From NCBI RefSeq assembly GCF_000243735.2, contig NZ_AHMP02000003.1, forward strand, positions 2,688,001-2,752,000: a DNA stretch of 64,000 bases, read 5' to 3'. This DNA is from Leptospira kmetyi serovar Malaysia str. Bejo-Iso9 (lineage in GTDB: Bacteria; Spirochaetota; Leptospiria; Leptospirales; Leptospiraceae). Made by a program: the position numbers and the translations under genes. Below the pieces are notes generated by a model that was not told the DNA's origin, ran no database searches, and saw nothing but the letters and a program-made list of their open reading frames with translations. Shown piece after piece: positions 36,046 to 45,354 of the stretch; the first letter of the stretch is position 1, and each line of letters starts with the position of its first letter.

Positions 36046-37659
36046 ATGCCACTTCGCTTAATAAAATTGATAGCCGGAAAAGGCGCTCGGATCGTCGTAT
36101 TGATCCTATTTTTCTGTTCGGTTTCTTCGAATTTTCTTTATGCCGATCCGAACGAGGAAACATGCGAATTTGATAAAATAGAATTCGCGTTAGACGACGA
36201 TTCTTCCCGGGAAATCCCCAAGATTCCCAATACGAAATTGGATTTTAAACCGAAAGAAACAGCGTTCCTCAAATTGGGTTTTATCAAAGAGGCCGCCTGG
36301 CTCAGATTCAACGTCAAACGACATCCCAGATCCAGATGTTTCGTGAGAATTCCTCAGGTGACGTTAGACGCCGCGGTTCTTTTTTCAAAATCCTCCGTTC
36401 AGATTTCGGGGGACCGTTTTCAATATTCGGAAAGATCGATCGACGATTATTATCCGGTCTTTCATCTGGAACCTTACGAGGTTCAGAACGAGGACAATCG
36501 GTATTATCTCTGGATCAAAACCTCTTCGATCATCAACTTTCCGATTCTCGTCGAGTCCGGTCTCGAATACGAAAAAGGAAGTTATTATAGAAATCTTTTG
36601 ATTTTGTTTACTCTCGTTCTGAGTTTATTCGTCACTCTTCTTACGGGATTCATTTATCGTCAGACACTGGATCCGATTTATCTGAATATCGTGGGATTTC
36701 TGATCTTCGTTTCTCTGGAAGGTTGGGCGTGTTATGCGAACGGCTATAAATATCTTTGGCCGAACGCGCCCGAGTTTCAAAACATAACCCCTCCTCTTTT
36801 CGCGTTTTTGGCCCTCGCCTGTTCCACTTACTTTATGGTTCAGTTTCTTTCGCCTTCTTCGCTTAACAAATTCTTTCGTTCCGCTTTGTCCGCGACCGCG
36901 ATCTCGATCGTGGGTTTCGCCGTTTTTTCCGCGTTTATTTCGGAACGTCCCACGGTCGTAAAATCCTTCTCCTGGGCCTTTATATGCGTTTCCGCTTTGA
37001 TCGTGATCTCCACACTTTCGGTGATCCGAAGTTTTGCGCCCGCGAAAAAAATCGCGCTATGTATGATTCCGATCGCGGGAAGCGGATTGATTACGGTATT
37101 ATACTATTTGGATTTTCTAAAGTACCACGAATATTTCGTACACGCTTACGTCCTTTCTCTTCCCACGATTTACGTCGTCGTGATGATCAGCCTCGGGGAT
37201 CGGGAAAAGTTCGTAAGAAGAAAGTCGCTCCGCCGCGCCTACGACATTCAACAGATGCAGGAAAGACTCAAAACGCCCGCGAGAATTTCCGGTATGGAAT
37301 TTCAGAGCAAAACTCCTTCGATTCAATTCAGTTTGGATCATCTTCTGAAGGTGGAAAGAATTTTCAAAAATCCGGAACTAAGCAAGGACGATCTCGCGAG
37401 CATTTTAAAAGTCGCGCCTCAGGATCTCGATAGATTCGTTCAGGAATCCTCGAACCTGTCCTCGTTCGAAACCTACGTAAATCAATACAGGGTGGAAGAA
37501 GCGAAGCATCTTTTAAAAACCAGGACCGATCTAAAACATTCCGAGATCGCGCATCGGGCCGGCTTTGTTTCCGGCCGCGAGATGGAAAAATCCTTTAAGA
37601 CTTTGACCGGAATGACTCCCTCCGAATATAAATTGATGCTTTTTCCCGAATCCATTTGA
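36046..37659 (+). CDS. 7TMR-DISM sensor with AraC-type DNA-binding domain
   Basis: A 537-residue membrane regulator. Order: signal peptide (about 1-32), periplasmic 7TMR-DISM domain (about 45-175, ETAFLKLGFIKEAAWLRFNV at its start), seven membrane helices (180-375), then an AraC domain at the C-terminus (about 420-537; LSKDDLASILKVAPQDLDRFVQ and HSEIAHRAGFVSGREMEKSF). I start it at the ATG at 36046, where the signal peptide begins; the frame runs back to a TTG at 35914, but those 44 residues would bury the signal peptide. Ribosome binding at 36046 is weak, which suits coupling to the small ORF upstream. An MltA-like gene follows 9 bases later. Confidence 0.85.
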   Translation: MPLRLIKLIAGKGARIVVLILFFCSVSSNFLYADPNEETCEFDKIEFALDDDSSREIPKIPNTKLDFKPKETAFLKLGFIKEAAWLRFNVKRHPRSRCFVRIPQVTLDAAVLFSKSSVQISGDRFQYSERSIDDYYPVFHLEPYEVQNEDNRYYLWIKTSSIINFPILVESGLEYEKGSYYRNLLILFTLVLSLFVTLLTGFIYRQTLDPIYLNIVGFLIFVSLEGWACYANGYKYLWPNAPEFQNITPPLFAFLALACSTYFMVQFLSPSSLNKFFRSALSATAISIVGFAVFSAFISERPTVVKSFSWAFICVSALIVISTLSVIRSFAPAKKIALCMIPIAGSGLITVLYYLDFLKYHEYFVHAYVLSLPTIYVVVMISLGDREKFVRRKSLRRAYDIQQMQERLKTPARISGMEFQSKTPSIQFSLDHLLKVERIFKNPELSKDDLASILKVAPQDLDRFVQESSNLSSFETYVNQYRVEEAKHLLKTRTDLKHSEIAHRAGFVSGREMEKSFKTLTGMTPSEYKLMLFPESI

Positions 37660-37668
37660 ATATCCGTC

Positions 37669-38763
37669 ATGAGGTTCGCGTTCCTTTTCATTCTATTTTC
37701 CCTCGTGTGTACACATCTTTTGCAGGGAAAGGATTTGGAAGAATCCGGTTTTATCCCCATTGGCGAAACGCCTTTATTCTCGCCCGATCCGGAATCCGAT
37801 ACCTTACGACGGGCGATCCGAGAATCCGAATCGTATTACGAAAAACTTTCCACCGAGTGGAAAATAACGATCAAAGGAACTTCGTTTAACAAAAACGATA
37901 TGTTGAAGTCCTTAAGAACCTTAAAAAGAATCCTTAAGGAGAAAAACCCCGAATCGTTTCGGAATCGATTTCGAAATTCCTTTTCGATTCTCGAAACGGC
38001 CGATCCGAACGAGGGAAAGATCACCGCATATTATGAAGTTTTAATGGAAGGAAGAACTCGTCCCGAGGGGGAATTTATTCATCCAATTTTGGAGACCCCT
38101 TCCGATTTGATCGTAAAAAAACAAGGAGATGAAAGAATCGTGGGAAAATCCGTAAACGGAAATCTGATCCCGTACGAAACGAGAATCGAATTGTCCGAAC
38201 CCTCCGTCTGGAAACGCAAAACAAAGGCGATCTCTTACGTTAAAATCACCGATTTGCATCTCGCACAATTGGAAGGCTCCGCAGTGATTCGAATCCCGGA
38301 CCAAGATCCGTTTCGCATAACGTATTCTTCCGATAACGGAAAAGAATATCTGAGTCCCGCCGAATCCTTACGAGGAATCTGTAAAAGTCTGATTCCTTCC
38401 GATCTTAGAAATTGTATCGTGGAATTTCCGAAGGAAGTCCGGGACGCGATATTAAAAAATCCGAGATACGTCTTTTTCAAAAAGGAACCGTCCGCGCCCC
38501 GAGGAAGCGGAGGAATCGAATTGATTCCGAAACGATCAGTGGCAATGGATCCGAACATTCCTTTAGGGATTCCCGCCTTGATCAGTTTCGAATCGCCCGT
38601 TTTAGCGGAAAAAAACCGAATCGTGTTCGTTCACGATCGAGGTTCCAAGATCCAAGGCCATGGAAGACTCGATTACTTTTTAGGAACGGGTAAAAAGGCC
38701 GAAGAGCAAGCGGGAAGGATTCAAACCCAAGGAAGAATTCTTTTGATACTGCCGAAGAAATAA
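37669..38763 (+). CDS. MltA-like lytic murein transglycosylase with 3D domain
   Basis: A 364-residue secreted cell-wall enzyme with a signal peptide (about residues 1-20). The MltA domain shows [19 protein letters not shown] (about 125-143), and the C-terminal 3D domain has [21 protein letters not shown] and [14 protein letters not shown], whose Asp residues include the catalytic acid. It would cleave peptidoglycan glycan strands to anhydro-muropeptides. The lipobox usual in E. coli MltA is missing; a Cys lies near position 14 in LVCTHLLQG but not in a good lipobox. It starts 9 bases after the AraC-sensor gene and is probably in its operon. Confidence 0.87.
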   Translation: MRFAFLFILFSLVCTHLLQGKDLEESGFIPIGETPLFSPDPESDTLRRAIRESESYYEKLSTEWKITIKGTSFNKNDMLKSLRTLKRILKEKNPESFRNRFRNSFSILETADPNEGKITAYYEVLMEGRTRPEGEFIHPILETPSDLIVKKQGDERIVGKSVNGNLIPYETRIELSEPSVWKRKTKAISYVKITDLHLAQLEGSAVIRIPDQDPFRITYSSDNGKEYLSPAESLRGICKSLIPSDLRNCIVEFPKEVRDAILKNPRYVFFKKEPSAPRGSGGIELIPKRSVAMDPNIPLGIPALISFESPVLAEKNRIVFVHDRGSKIQGHGRLDYFLGTGKKAEEQAGRIQTQGRILLILPKK

Positions 38764-38870
38764 ACAAATCATTGAAAGAACCTGCAAATTGTGTCCTTAA
38801 GAATCTTATCATCGAAAAGTGTATTCAATTTTAATCATAATCCATTGCGCTTAACAAAACGATCCCATTC

Positions 38871-38980
38871 TTTTTAAGAATTCTAATAAATCGTTTTACA
38901 ACGTTATGATCTTCTGTTTCTTATTCATCTAAAAGAATTCTCCGTTTCGGTATAACGTTATCGTCGTTTTAAGAATTCTT
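38871..38980. repeat. Paired repeats upstream of the ammonium transporter-cyclase gene
   Basis: Two copies of TTTTAAGAATTCT (38872-38884 and 38967-38979) flank two copies of AACGTTAT (38900-38907 and 38954-38961). The order is outer, inner, inner, outer within 110 bases, ending 59 bases before the gene start. Similar TTAAGAATTCTT stretches are common in AT-rich leptospiral intergenic DNA, so function is unproven, but the nested layout hints at a regulatory region. Confidence 0.4.
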
Positions 38981-39038
38981 TGCCGATATATAGAAAAGAG
39001 ATTTAGAAGTTGGGTTTCAATCTTACAGGGAAGTATGC

Positions 39039-41141
39039 ATGCATTTGATGTTTATGGGCGCGACTGAAAAAACATTAACGGACGTTTTGTGGATCTTACT
39101 CTGCTCGGGTTTGGTTCTTTTGATGCAGGGCGGATTTTTGATTTTAGAATCCGGTCTGACTCGTGCTAAGAATTCGATCAACGTTGCGATCAAGAACATC
39201 GCAGATTTCGGAATCGCCACGGTTCTGTTTTGGTTTATAGGATTCGGTTTAATGTTCGGCGATTCTTGGAAAGGAATCATCGGAACCTCTTGGTTTCTTC
39301 CCGTATTTCCGCCGGACGACGTTTGGAGTCCCGCGTTCTTTTTATTTCAATTGGTCTTCTGCGGAACGGCAGCGACGATCGTTTCGGGTGCGATCGCAGA
39401 AAGACTTAAATTCATTTCGTATATCATTTCCACGATTTTAATTTCCGGATTTATTTATCCGATCGCGGGTCATTGGGTTTGGTCCGGACTTTATCAATCC
39501 GAAACACACGGCTGGCTTTCCGTTTTGGGATTTCGGGACTTTGCCGGTTCTTCCGTGGTTCACAGCGTGGGCGGTTGGGTCGCGCTTGCATTCTTACTTG
39601 TTGTAGGTCCGCGCGCCGGAAGGTTCGTCGAAGGAGAACCTCCTAGAAAAGTTACCGGAAGTAATCTCCCCTTAGCGATGTTAGGCGGAATTATTCTTTG
39701 GGTGGGTTGGTTCGGATTTAACGGAGGAAGTACGCTCGCTTTCGATCGACACGTTCCCACCGTTTTATTGAATACGGTGCTCGCTTCGGGCGCGGCTATG
39801 TTTTCCGGTTTGTTCGTGGGTTGGTTTCGCAAAGGTTATCCGGACGCGGTTCTTCCCTTGAACGGTTCCCTGGGCGGTTTGGTCGCGATCACGGCCTGCG
39901 CCAACGTAGTCAACGCGGTGGAAGCGGGAATTATCGGTTTGTTCGCGGGGATCTTGGTTTCTCCGATCGAAGATATATTAGAAAAACTGAAAATAGACGA
40001 CGCGGTCGGAGCGGTTCCGGTTCACTTGGGAATGGGGATCTTCGGAACTCTCTGCGTCGGAATTTTCGGAAATCTTCAGATTCTAAACTCGGGACTTTCG
40101 CGCTGGGGTCAAATCCAAGTTCAACTTTTGGGAATCGCTTCCATCGGTGTATTCGCATTCGGAACTTCTTATATTCTATTTTCCGTAATCAATCGATTCT
40201 TTAAACTCAGAGTGGACCCCGAAGAGGAATACCAAGGCCTGAACATTTCGGAACACAAGGCGACCACGGAACTCATCGATCTTTTTTTAGTCATGGAACA
40301 TCAAAAAAGAACCGGAGATCTGAGCTACGACGTTCCCGTGGAACCGTTTACCGAAGTCGGACAAATCGCGAATCGTTACAATCAGGTTCTCGGAACCGTA
40401 AGAAACACTCTTGAAGAAAACGAAAAAGCCAGAAAGGAATTGGCAAAGGCATACGCAAAAGTTCAGAAAGAACAGGAAAGAGCGGAAAAACTTCTCTTGA
40501 ACGTATTGCCGAAAACGATCGCCGATAAACTTAAAAAAGACAGTTCCGTGATCGCGCAGAGTTTCAGCGAGGCGAGTATTCTTTTTGCGGACATCGTGGG
40601 TTTTACGGAAATCGCCGGAAAGTTTCATCCCGAAAAAGTCGTTAAGATTTTAAACAAGGTGTTCTCCGCCTTCGATCTGATGGCGGAAAAATACGGTTTG
40701 GAAAAAATCAAAACGATCGGAGACGCTTATATGGTCGTCGGCGGCCTTCCACAACCGAGACAAAATCATACATTAGCAATCGCTCATATGGCTTGGGAGA
40801 TGATGGAACTTTTAAAACGTTTCAGAATTCGGGAAGGAAATCTGAAACTCGATATGCGGATCGGCATCAACACGGGCCCGGTCGTTGCGGGCGTGATCGG
40901 AACCAAAAAGTTCATCTACGATATCTGGGGAGATGCGGTTAACGTTGCGAGCAGAATGGAATCGCACGGCCTAAGCGGACAAATCCAAGTCACACCGTCC
41001 ACGGCACATTTGATCTCGGAAGAATTCTCCATGGAAAAAAGGGAAGACGTCGAGATCAAAGGAAAAGGAAAGATAGACACGTTCATCTTAACCGCGCGTA
41101 AAAAATCGCCTTCCGAAGAATTGTTCTTCGGGTTCAGCTAA
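39039..41141 (+). CDS. Ammonium transporter fused to adenylate cyclase
   Basis: A 700-residue fusion. Residues 1-385 are an Amt/MEP ammonium channel with about 11 membrane helices; the pore His pair (His175 in SSVVHSVGG, His329 in VPVHLGMG) and Asp167 (FRDFAG) are present. A linker and coiled coil (455-490) lead to a class III cyclase (about 510-690). The cyclase has both metal Asp residues (Asp518 in FADIVGF, Asp562 in TIGDAYM), the adenine-selecting Lys558 and Asp628 (FIYDIWGD), and the transition-state Asn635 and Arg639 (NVASR). It should therefore make cAMP, with ammonium binding or flux as the likely input. AGGGA precedes the ATG. A convergent gene for a cyclic-nucleotide-binding protein ends 23 bases away. 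Confidence 0.95.
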   Translation: MHLMFMGATEKTLTDVLWILLCSGLVLLMQGGFLILESGLTRAKNSINVAIKNIADFGIATVLFWFIGFGLMFGDSWKGIIGTSWFLPVFPPDDVWSPAFFLFQLVFCGTAATIVSGAIAERLKFISYIISTILISGFIYPIAGHWVWSGLYQSETHGWLSVLGFRDFAGSSVVHSVGGWVALAFLLVVGPRAGRFVEGEPPRKVTGSNLPLAMLGGIILWVGWFGFNGGSTLAFDRHVPTVLLNTVLASGAAMFSGLFVGWFRKGYPDAVLPLNGSLGGLVAITACANVVNAVEAGIIGLFAGILVSPIEDILEKLKIDDAVGAVPVHLGMGIFGTLCVGIFGNLQILNSGLSRWGQIQVQLLGIASIGVFAFGTSYILFSVINRFFKLRVDPEEEYQGLNISEHKATTELIDLFLVMEHQKRTGDLSYDVPVEPFTEVGQIANRYNQVLGTVRNTLEENEKARKELAKAYAKVQKEQERAEKLLLNVLPKTIADKLKKDSSVIAQSFSEASILFADIVGFTEIAGKFHPEKVVKILNKVFSAFDLMAEKYGLEKIKTIGDAYMVVGGLPQPRQNHTLAIAHMAWEMMELLKRFRIREGNLKLDMRIGINTGPVVAGVIGTKKFIYDIWGDAVNVASRMESHGLSGQIQVTPSTAHLISEEFSMEKREDVEIKGKGKIDTFILTARKKSPSEELFFGFS

Positions 41142-41164
41142 AAACGATTTCGTTTTAAAAAAGA

Positions 41165-42232
41165 TTAGGAACTCGCGGCTTCCGCCTCGGGTTCCTTGCT
41201 CGGATCAACTTCCGCGTTTTGTTGCGATTGTTCGTTTGCGTTCGAGGCTTGTTCCGCAAGTTTGTCCAAACCTTCTCCGCTGACTTCTTCCGCGCTCGCT
41301 TCCTGCGTCGCCGTGGAAGCAGCAGTCGCTTCGGAATTGGAATTCGCGTTAGTCGCAACAGTGCTTGCAGTTCCGAGGTTCGCTTCCGCTTCCTTGCTCA
41401 AAGTAAAACAATGATTTAAGATCGTAAAATCATAGACGATCGTCTTAAACACGTTGAAGAACAATTTGGAATTGAGAGTAAGAACTCTATACAATAGATT
41501 TCTGTCGATCGAGGTGATGACCGCCGTGTCTTCCACCGCTTTAACCGAAAAAACTCTCGGCTTGGAACCGATCAAAGAAGAAAGATCCAAAAGATCGCCC
41601 GGATGATAATCTCTTACTTCCAAATCGCTTCCGTCTTTTGCGGTTTTACAAAGAACCAATTTTCCCTGTAAGACGAACCAAAGTTTTTCGGAAGCGGGTT
41701 CTCCCGAACGAAACACGTATTTTCCGGGAGGATAATAATTGCTGAGATGACCGTAGATTCTCGTGATCACTCCCAAGTTATGAATTCTGCAATTCTCATA
41801 GTCGTGTGCGAATTCCAGATCCGAAGGATCGATTTTAATCAAAGACTGAAGTTTGGAAAAGTTCAATTCTTCCCTGTAATGTCTGCTCGCCGCGGTCAAT
41901 AAAAGACGAAACATAAACTTCGGATTTTTATGAATCATGTTTTCGATGATGCTACTGTCTAAGGAAATAAGACGGGTTCCGTCGACTGCGGCGATCGCGG
42001 AAGCGGTTCTTTTCCCTCCGGTTAAAAGAGCCATTTCTCCGAAAAAGTTATTTTCGTTAATGCGACAAATGGCGCGTTCCTTATTGTCTACGGTTTCCGA
42101 AAGAACGATCGAACCTTTGGAAATAAAAAACATCTGATCTTTGGAAGGAGCTCCCTGACGAAAAATGATCTGTCCTTTTGAGTAATCGATCGGTTGAATG
42201 TGATTGAGTAAATTCGGTGATTCAGATGTCAT
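41165..42232 (-). CDS. Cyclic-nucleotide-binding protein with Ala/Glu-rich tail
   Basis: A 355-residue protein with two cNMP-binding domains (about residues 10-130 and 150-275) and a low-complexity C-terminal tail of about 70 residues rich in Ala, Glu, Ser and Asn. Domain 1 has a phosphate-binding cassette, FGEMALLTGGKRTASA, with the Glu and Arg needed for cyclic nucleotide binding. Domain 2 is degenerate in that loop (LLDLSSLIGSKPRVF). There is no helix-turn-helix, kinase or membrane segment, so it is an adaptor or effector, not a CRP-type regulator. It faces the Amt-cyclase gene and is a natural cAMP target; that link is inference from position. Confidence 0.87.
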   Translation of the reverse strand: MTSESPNLLNHIQPIDYSKGQIIFRQGAPSKDQMFFISKGSIVLSETVDNKERAICRINENNFFGEMALLTGGKRTASAIAAVDGTRLISLDSSIIENMIHKNPKFMFRLLLTAASRHYREELNFSKLQSLIKIDPSDLEFAHDYENCRIHNLGVITRIYGHLSNYYPPGKYVFRSGEPASEKLWFVLQGKLVLCKTAKDGSDLEVRDYHPGDLLDLSSLIGSKPRVFSVKAVEDTAVITSIDRNLLYRVLTLNSKLFFNVFKTIVYDFTILNHCFTLSKEAEANLGTASTVATNANSNSEATAASTATQEASAEEVSGEGLDKLAEQASNANEQSQQNAEVDPSKEPEAEAASS

Positions 42233-42453
42233 GCGTTACACGTTCTTAAAATAATTTATTAAGAAGAGACGAATCCTTTGGAATGATTCTTAAATTAATT
42301 TGAAAAAAAGAACCGCCTTTGTTTTCATTAACCCGAAAGGATTATGAATTCGCGGATGATAACAACGGTCATACCGTTTTGTAAAATAGAACGGGAATCC
42401 AATTCCACAAAACGCGCACTTTTCGAAAATTAAATCCATCCGGGAGAACTTCA

Positions 42454-43212
42454 ATGTCCATCGAAACCGAAAAAGATCTGATCGGGCTCAAGAAAATCGG
42501 AAAAATCGTCGGCCTGGTTTTAAAAGAAATGAAAGCCTACGCGAAATCCGGAATGTCCACGAAAGAATTGGACGACTTCGGATTAAAACTTTTAAAACAA
42601 TACGGAGCCAGATCCGCTCCGGCGATCACTTACAACTTTCCGGGCGCGACCTGCATCAGCGTAAATCGCGCGATCGCTCATGGAATCCCTTCTTCCAAAA
42701 CGATTCTAAAAGAAGGAGATCTCGTCAACATAGACGTATCGGCGGAGTTAGAAGGTTACTTCGGCGACAACGGAAGTTCTTTTATCTTAGGCAAAGGACA
42801 TCCCGTTCTCAGTTCTTTAGTCGATTGTTCAAGAACGTCGCTTCACAAAGGTTTATCCGCCGCGAAAACCGGAAATAGGATCAGCGATATCGGAAGAGCG
42901 ATCCATGCGGAAGCGAAATCCCACGGATTCACAGTGATCAAAAATTTAATGGGACATGGAACCGGATCCAGTCTGCACGAGGCTCCGAAATACATTCCTT
43001 GTTACGAAGATAAACGTTATTCGCAAAAACTCAAATCGGGAATGGTTCTCGCGATCGAAACGTTCATCTCCACAAAATCGGAAATCGCACTCGAAACCTC
43101 GGACGGTTGGACCTTGGTTACGCACGACGGAAGTTACGTGGCTCAACAGGAACATACGATCGTAGTCACGGATCGGGAACCGATCCTACTCACTGCGAGC
43201 AACGGAATTTAA
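42454..43212 (+). CDS. map: Methionine aminopeptidase, type I
   Basis: A 252-residue metallopeptidase that removes the initiator Met from new proteins. The five metal ligands are readable: Asp in NIDVSAEL, Asp in FGDNGSSF, His in GHGTGSSLHEAP, Glu in LAIETFIS and Glu in QQEHTIVV. The length is that of the type Ia core without the zinc-finger extension. GGGAGAAC precedes the ATG. It diverges from the cNMP-binding gene; the 221 bases between them hold A/T-rich promoter-like sequence and nothing else I can name. Other map copies often occur in Leptospira, so essentiality cannot be assumed. Confidence 0.94.
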   Translation: MSIETEKDLIGLKKIGKIVGLVLKEMKAYAKSGMSTKELDDFGLKLLKQYGARSAPAITYNFPGATCISVNRAIAHGIPSSKTILKEGDLVNIDVSAELEGYFGDNGSSFILGKGHPVLSSLVDCSRTSLHKGLSAAKTGNRISDIGRAIHAEAKSHGFTVIKNLMGHGTGSSLHEAPKYIPCYEDKRYSQKLKSGMVLAIETFISTKSEIALETSDGWTLVTHDGSYVAQQEHTIVVTDREPILLTASNGI

Positions 43213-43227
43213 GAATATTCTTAAATT
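43206..43227. terminator. Perfect palindrome between two convergent genes
   Basis: A 22-base perfect palindrome with 11-bp arms (AATTTAAGAAT and its complement) spans the map stop codon and ends 6 bases before the SDR gene end. A T run (TTTTTTC) follows about 10 bases later on the plus strand. AT-rich but long, it is a plausible bidirectional terminator. Confidence 0.5.
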
Positions 43228-43232
43228 CTAAT

Positions 43233-44027
43233 TTAGTTTTTTCTGTCCTTTCCCATGGAGAATAGTTTGGAACCGGCCCAAGCCGAGAAACTTCTCGGCA
43301 CGATCGAAGTCAGAAAATTTTGGATTTGATTTACGAGACCTACAACGATCACGGTCTTATTTTTTTCCGCTCCGGATAACGCGGCTCGAACGACCTGAGT
43401 CGGAGTGAGCCAGATAAAATCGGGAGTCCAAAATCCGCTCGGAAACGCCTTTGCAAAAAACGGAGTTCGAATCGGTCCGGGACAAACCGCGTGAACGCCG
43501 ACCCCGCTTCCTTTGAGTTCTCGGCTTAAACCTTCCGTGAAGTATAAAACGAAAACCTTAGTCGCCGCATAAATCGTAAAATAAGGAACCGGTTGAAACG
43601 AAGCGGTCGAAGCTACGTTTATGATCTTTCCCTTTCCGTTTTCCAAAAATAAGGGAAGAATTTTACGAGTGAGATGAACCAAACCTTCCACGTTGACTCG
43701 GATCGTGGTCAAAAAACTCGCATCGGGTTCGTTTGAAAAATCTCCGATATAACCGAGGCCCGCGTTGTTTACGAGAAGATCGGGTTTCAACTTTTTGCGG
43801 ACGATATGCGATAAAATTTTTTCCCTGCCTTCCGATAGGGAAAGATCGGCGGGTACGATTTCGACTTTGATTCCATAACTTTTTTCCAAATCCGCTTGGA
43901 TCGGTTTGAGGGAAGCCGAAGATACATCGGTGAGAATCAGATCGGTTCCTTGTTCCGCTAAATGTTTGGAGAATTCTTTTCCGAGTCCGCCTGCGGCTCC
44001 GGTGATCAGCGCGAGTTTATATTTCAT
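43233..44027 (-). CDS. Short-chain dehydrogenase/reductase
   Basis: A 264-residue classical SDR. The NAD(P)-binding motif is TGAAGGLGKEF (about residues 9-19), followed by NNAGLGYIG, the catalytic Ser in VASTASFQP, and YAATK with catalytic Tyr and Lys. The C-terminal half has two hydrophobic stretches (VIVVGLVNQIQNFLTSIVP) that suggest membrane association, as in the SDR branch acting on lipids or steroids. Substrate is unknown. It converges with map and diverges from the small secreted-protein gene at 44114. Confidence 0.92.
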   Translation of the reverse strand: MKYKLALITGAAGGLGKEFSKHLAEQGTDLILTDVSSASLKPIQADLEKSYGIKVEIVPADLSLSEGREKILSHIVRKKLKPDLLVNNAGLGYIGDFSNEPDASFLTTIRVNVEGLVHLTRKILPLFLENGKGKIINVASTASFQPVPYFTIYAATKVFVLYFTEGLSRELKGSGVGVHAVCPGPIRTPFFAKAFPSGFWTPDFIWLTPTQVVRAALSGAEKNKTVIVVGLVNQIQNFLTSIVPRSFSAWAGSKLFSMGKDRKN

Positions 44028-44113
44028 ATTTCACCTTTTACTTTTTAAATATTGAATCGGGATTTCCGATTAAATTTGGATTTTCATTCTTCTGTTTCGG
44101 ATAAAATGCGAAC

Positions 44114-44569
44114 ATGAGCCCGCTTTTCAAAAACGTAAGAATCGTCTTTTTCATCTTTCTTCTCGTTTGTTTCCATTCCGTTTTCGCTCACAAAGGAAAG
44201 CCGAGTTTCGTCTTGGAGGAATTTTCAAAACTAACAGATCAAATCGATTTGGAAAATCCCGGTTCCACAACGACGAACGCTCTTGAAACCTTATTGAAAC
44301 AAGGCGGCGAAAAGGAAAAGGATTCCGAAGTATTTCGAAAGGCTCTTCCCATCGTCGTCGAACTTGGTAAAACTTCGGACGTAAAAAGCAAACAAAAACT
44401 TTATACGGAACTCGTATCCCTTTTGGAACAGGTCATCGGTTATCACGATCGTTCGGGCGCGGTTCTTTATCATTGTCCCAAAACCGGAAAATCGTGGATT
44501 ACGAATTCCTCGAACGTCCAAAATCCATTCGATCGCAAGAACAAATCCTGCATTCAAAAAAAGGAATAA
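44114..44569 (+). CDS. Small secreted protein of unknown function
   Basis: A 151-residue protein with a clear signal peptide (about residues 1-26, ending FHSVFAH). The mature part is mostly helical (LEKLV... style repeats of Glu, Lys, Leu) with two Cys near the C-terminus (YHCPKTGKSWITNSSNV and KSCIQ) that could form a disulfide. It has no recognisable domain. It stands alone between two minus-strand genes, its end 15 bases from the end of the Vat-like gene. Codon use matches the rest of the window. Confidence 0.72.
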   Translation: MSPLFKNVRIVFFIFLLVCFHSVFAHKGKPSFVLEEFSKLTDQIDLENPGSTTTNALETLLKQGGEKEKDSEVFRKALPIVVELGKTSDVKSKQKLYTELVSLLEQVIGYHDRSGAVLYHCPKTGKSWITNSSNVQNPFDRKNKSCIQKKE

Positions 44570-44584
44570 ACGATTCCCGTTTTG

Positions 44585-45235
44585 TTAAACGAAGTCTTCC
44601 AACTTTTGAAAATCGAGACTCGTCAAAAACTCCAAAGAGTTCGTGATCTTTTCGGCGCTCCAATCCCACCATTTCAATCTTAAGAGTTTCTCTTTTACTT
44701 CCGGAGAAAATCTTTCCCGAACGATTCGGGCCGGATTTCCGGCGACGATAGAATACGCGGGAACGTCTTTGGCGACTACGGAATAAGCTCCGATGATCGC
44801 CCCGTCTCCGATTTTGATTCCGGGAAGAATTACCGCATTGGTTCCGATCCAAACGTCGTTGCCTACGATCGTATCTCCTTTCTGAGGAAAATCTTCGGGC
44901 TTGGGCATAACCCGTTCCCATCCGTTTGAAAAGATCGCGAATGGATACGTGGAGAACGCGTTCATCATGTGATTGGCTCCGTTCATGATGAACTTTGCTC
45001 CGGTCGCGATCGCGCAGAATTTTCCGATCACGAGTTTATCGCCTCGAAACTCGTAATGATACAATACGTTCTCCCGTTCAAAATTTTCCGGCCCGCTCGG
45101 ATCGTCGTAGTATGTATAATCGCCCACTTCGATGAGAGCGGATCGGATAAAGTTTTTTAGAAAGCCGATTCTCGGATATTCGGGAAACGGGTAAGGAGAC
45201 AGGGGATCAGGTCCGAAAGAATTCGGATTTTGCAT
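44585..45235 (-). CDS. Vat/CatB-like hexapeptide acetyltransferase
   Basis: A 216-residue left-handed beta-helix acetyltransferase of the xenobiotic (streptogramin A/chloramphenicol) branch. The N-terminal VGDYTYYDDPSGPENFE, LVIGKFCAIATGAKFIMNGANH with the catalytic His, and the hexapeptide repeats IVGNDVWIGTNAVILPGIKIGDGAIIGAYSVV are all present. GGAGG lies 7 bases before the ATG. Members can acetylate an antibiotic hydroxyl, but chromosomal copies in environmental bacteria often have other roles, so I do not claim resistance. It lies 239 bases downstream of the acyl-CoA dehydrogenase start-side region, separated by a hairpin-forming repeat. Confidence 0.9.
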   Translation of the reverse strand: MQNPNSFGPDPLSPYPFPEYPRIGFLKNFIRSALIEVGDYTYYDDPSGPENFERENVLYHYEFRGDKLVIGKFCAIATGAKFIMNGANHMMNAFSTYPFAIFSNGWERVMPKPEDFPQKGDTIVGNDVWIGTNAVILPGIKIGDGAIIGAYSVVAKDVPAYSIVAGNPARIVRERFSPEVKEKLLRLKWWDWSAEKITNSLEFLTSLDFQKLEDFV

Positions 45236-45354
45236 GGATATACCTCCGGTGTAAGCGCTGGTTTCGTTTTTGATATAGAATAAAAATAGAATATTCAGAA
45301 AACTGAATGATTCTTAGAGCTGAGGCGGGAATTAAAGGCTCATAGTAGATCCAC

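Noticed and set aside
44585..45235. Calling the Vat-like gene an antibiotic-resistance gene
   Set aside because: The fold and catalytic His fit, but chromosomal relatives often have other substrates and nothing nearby suggests mobility.
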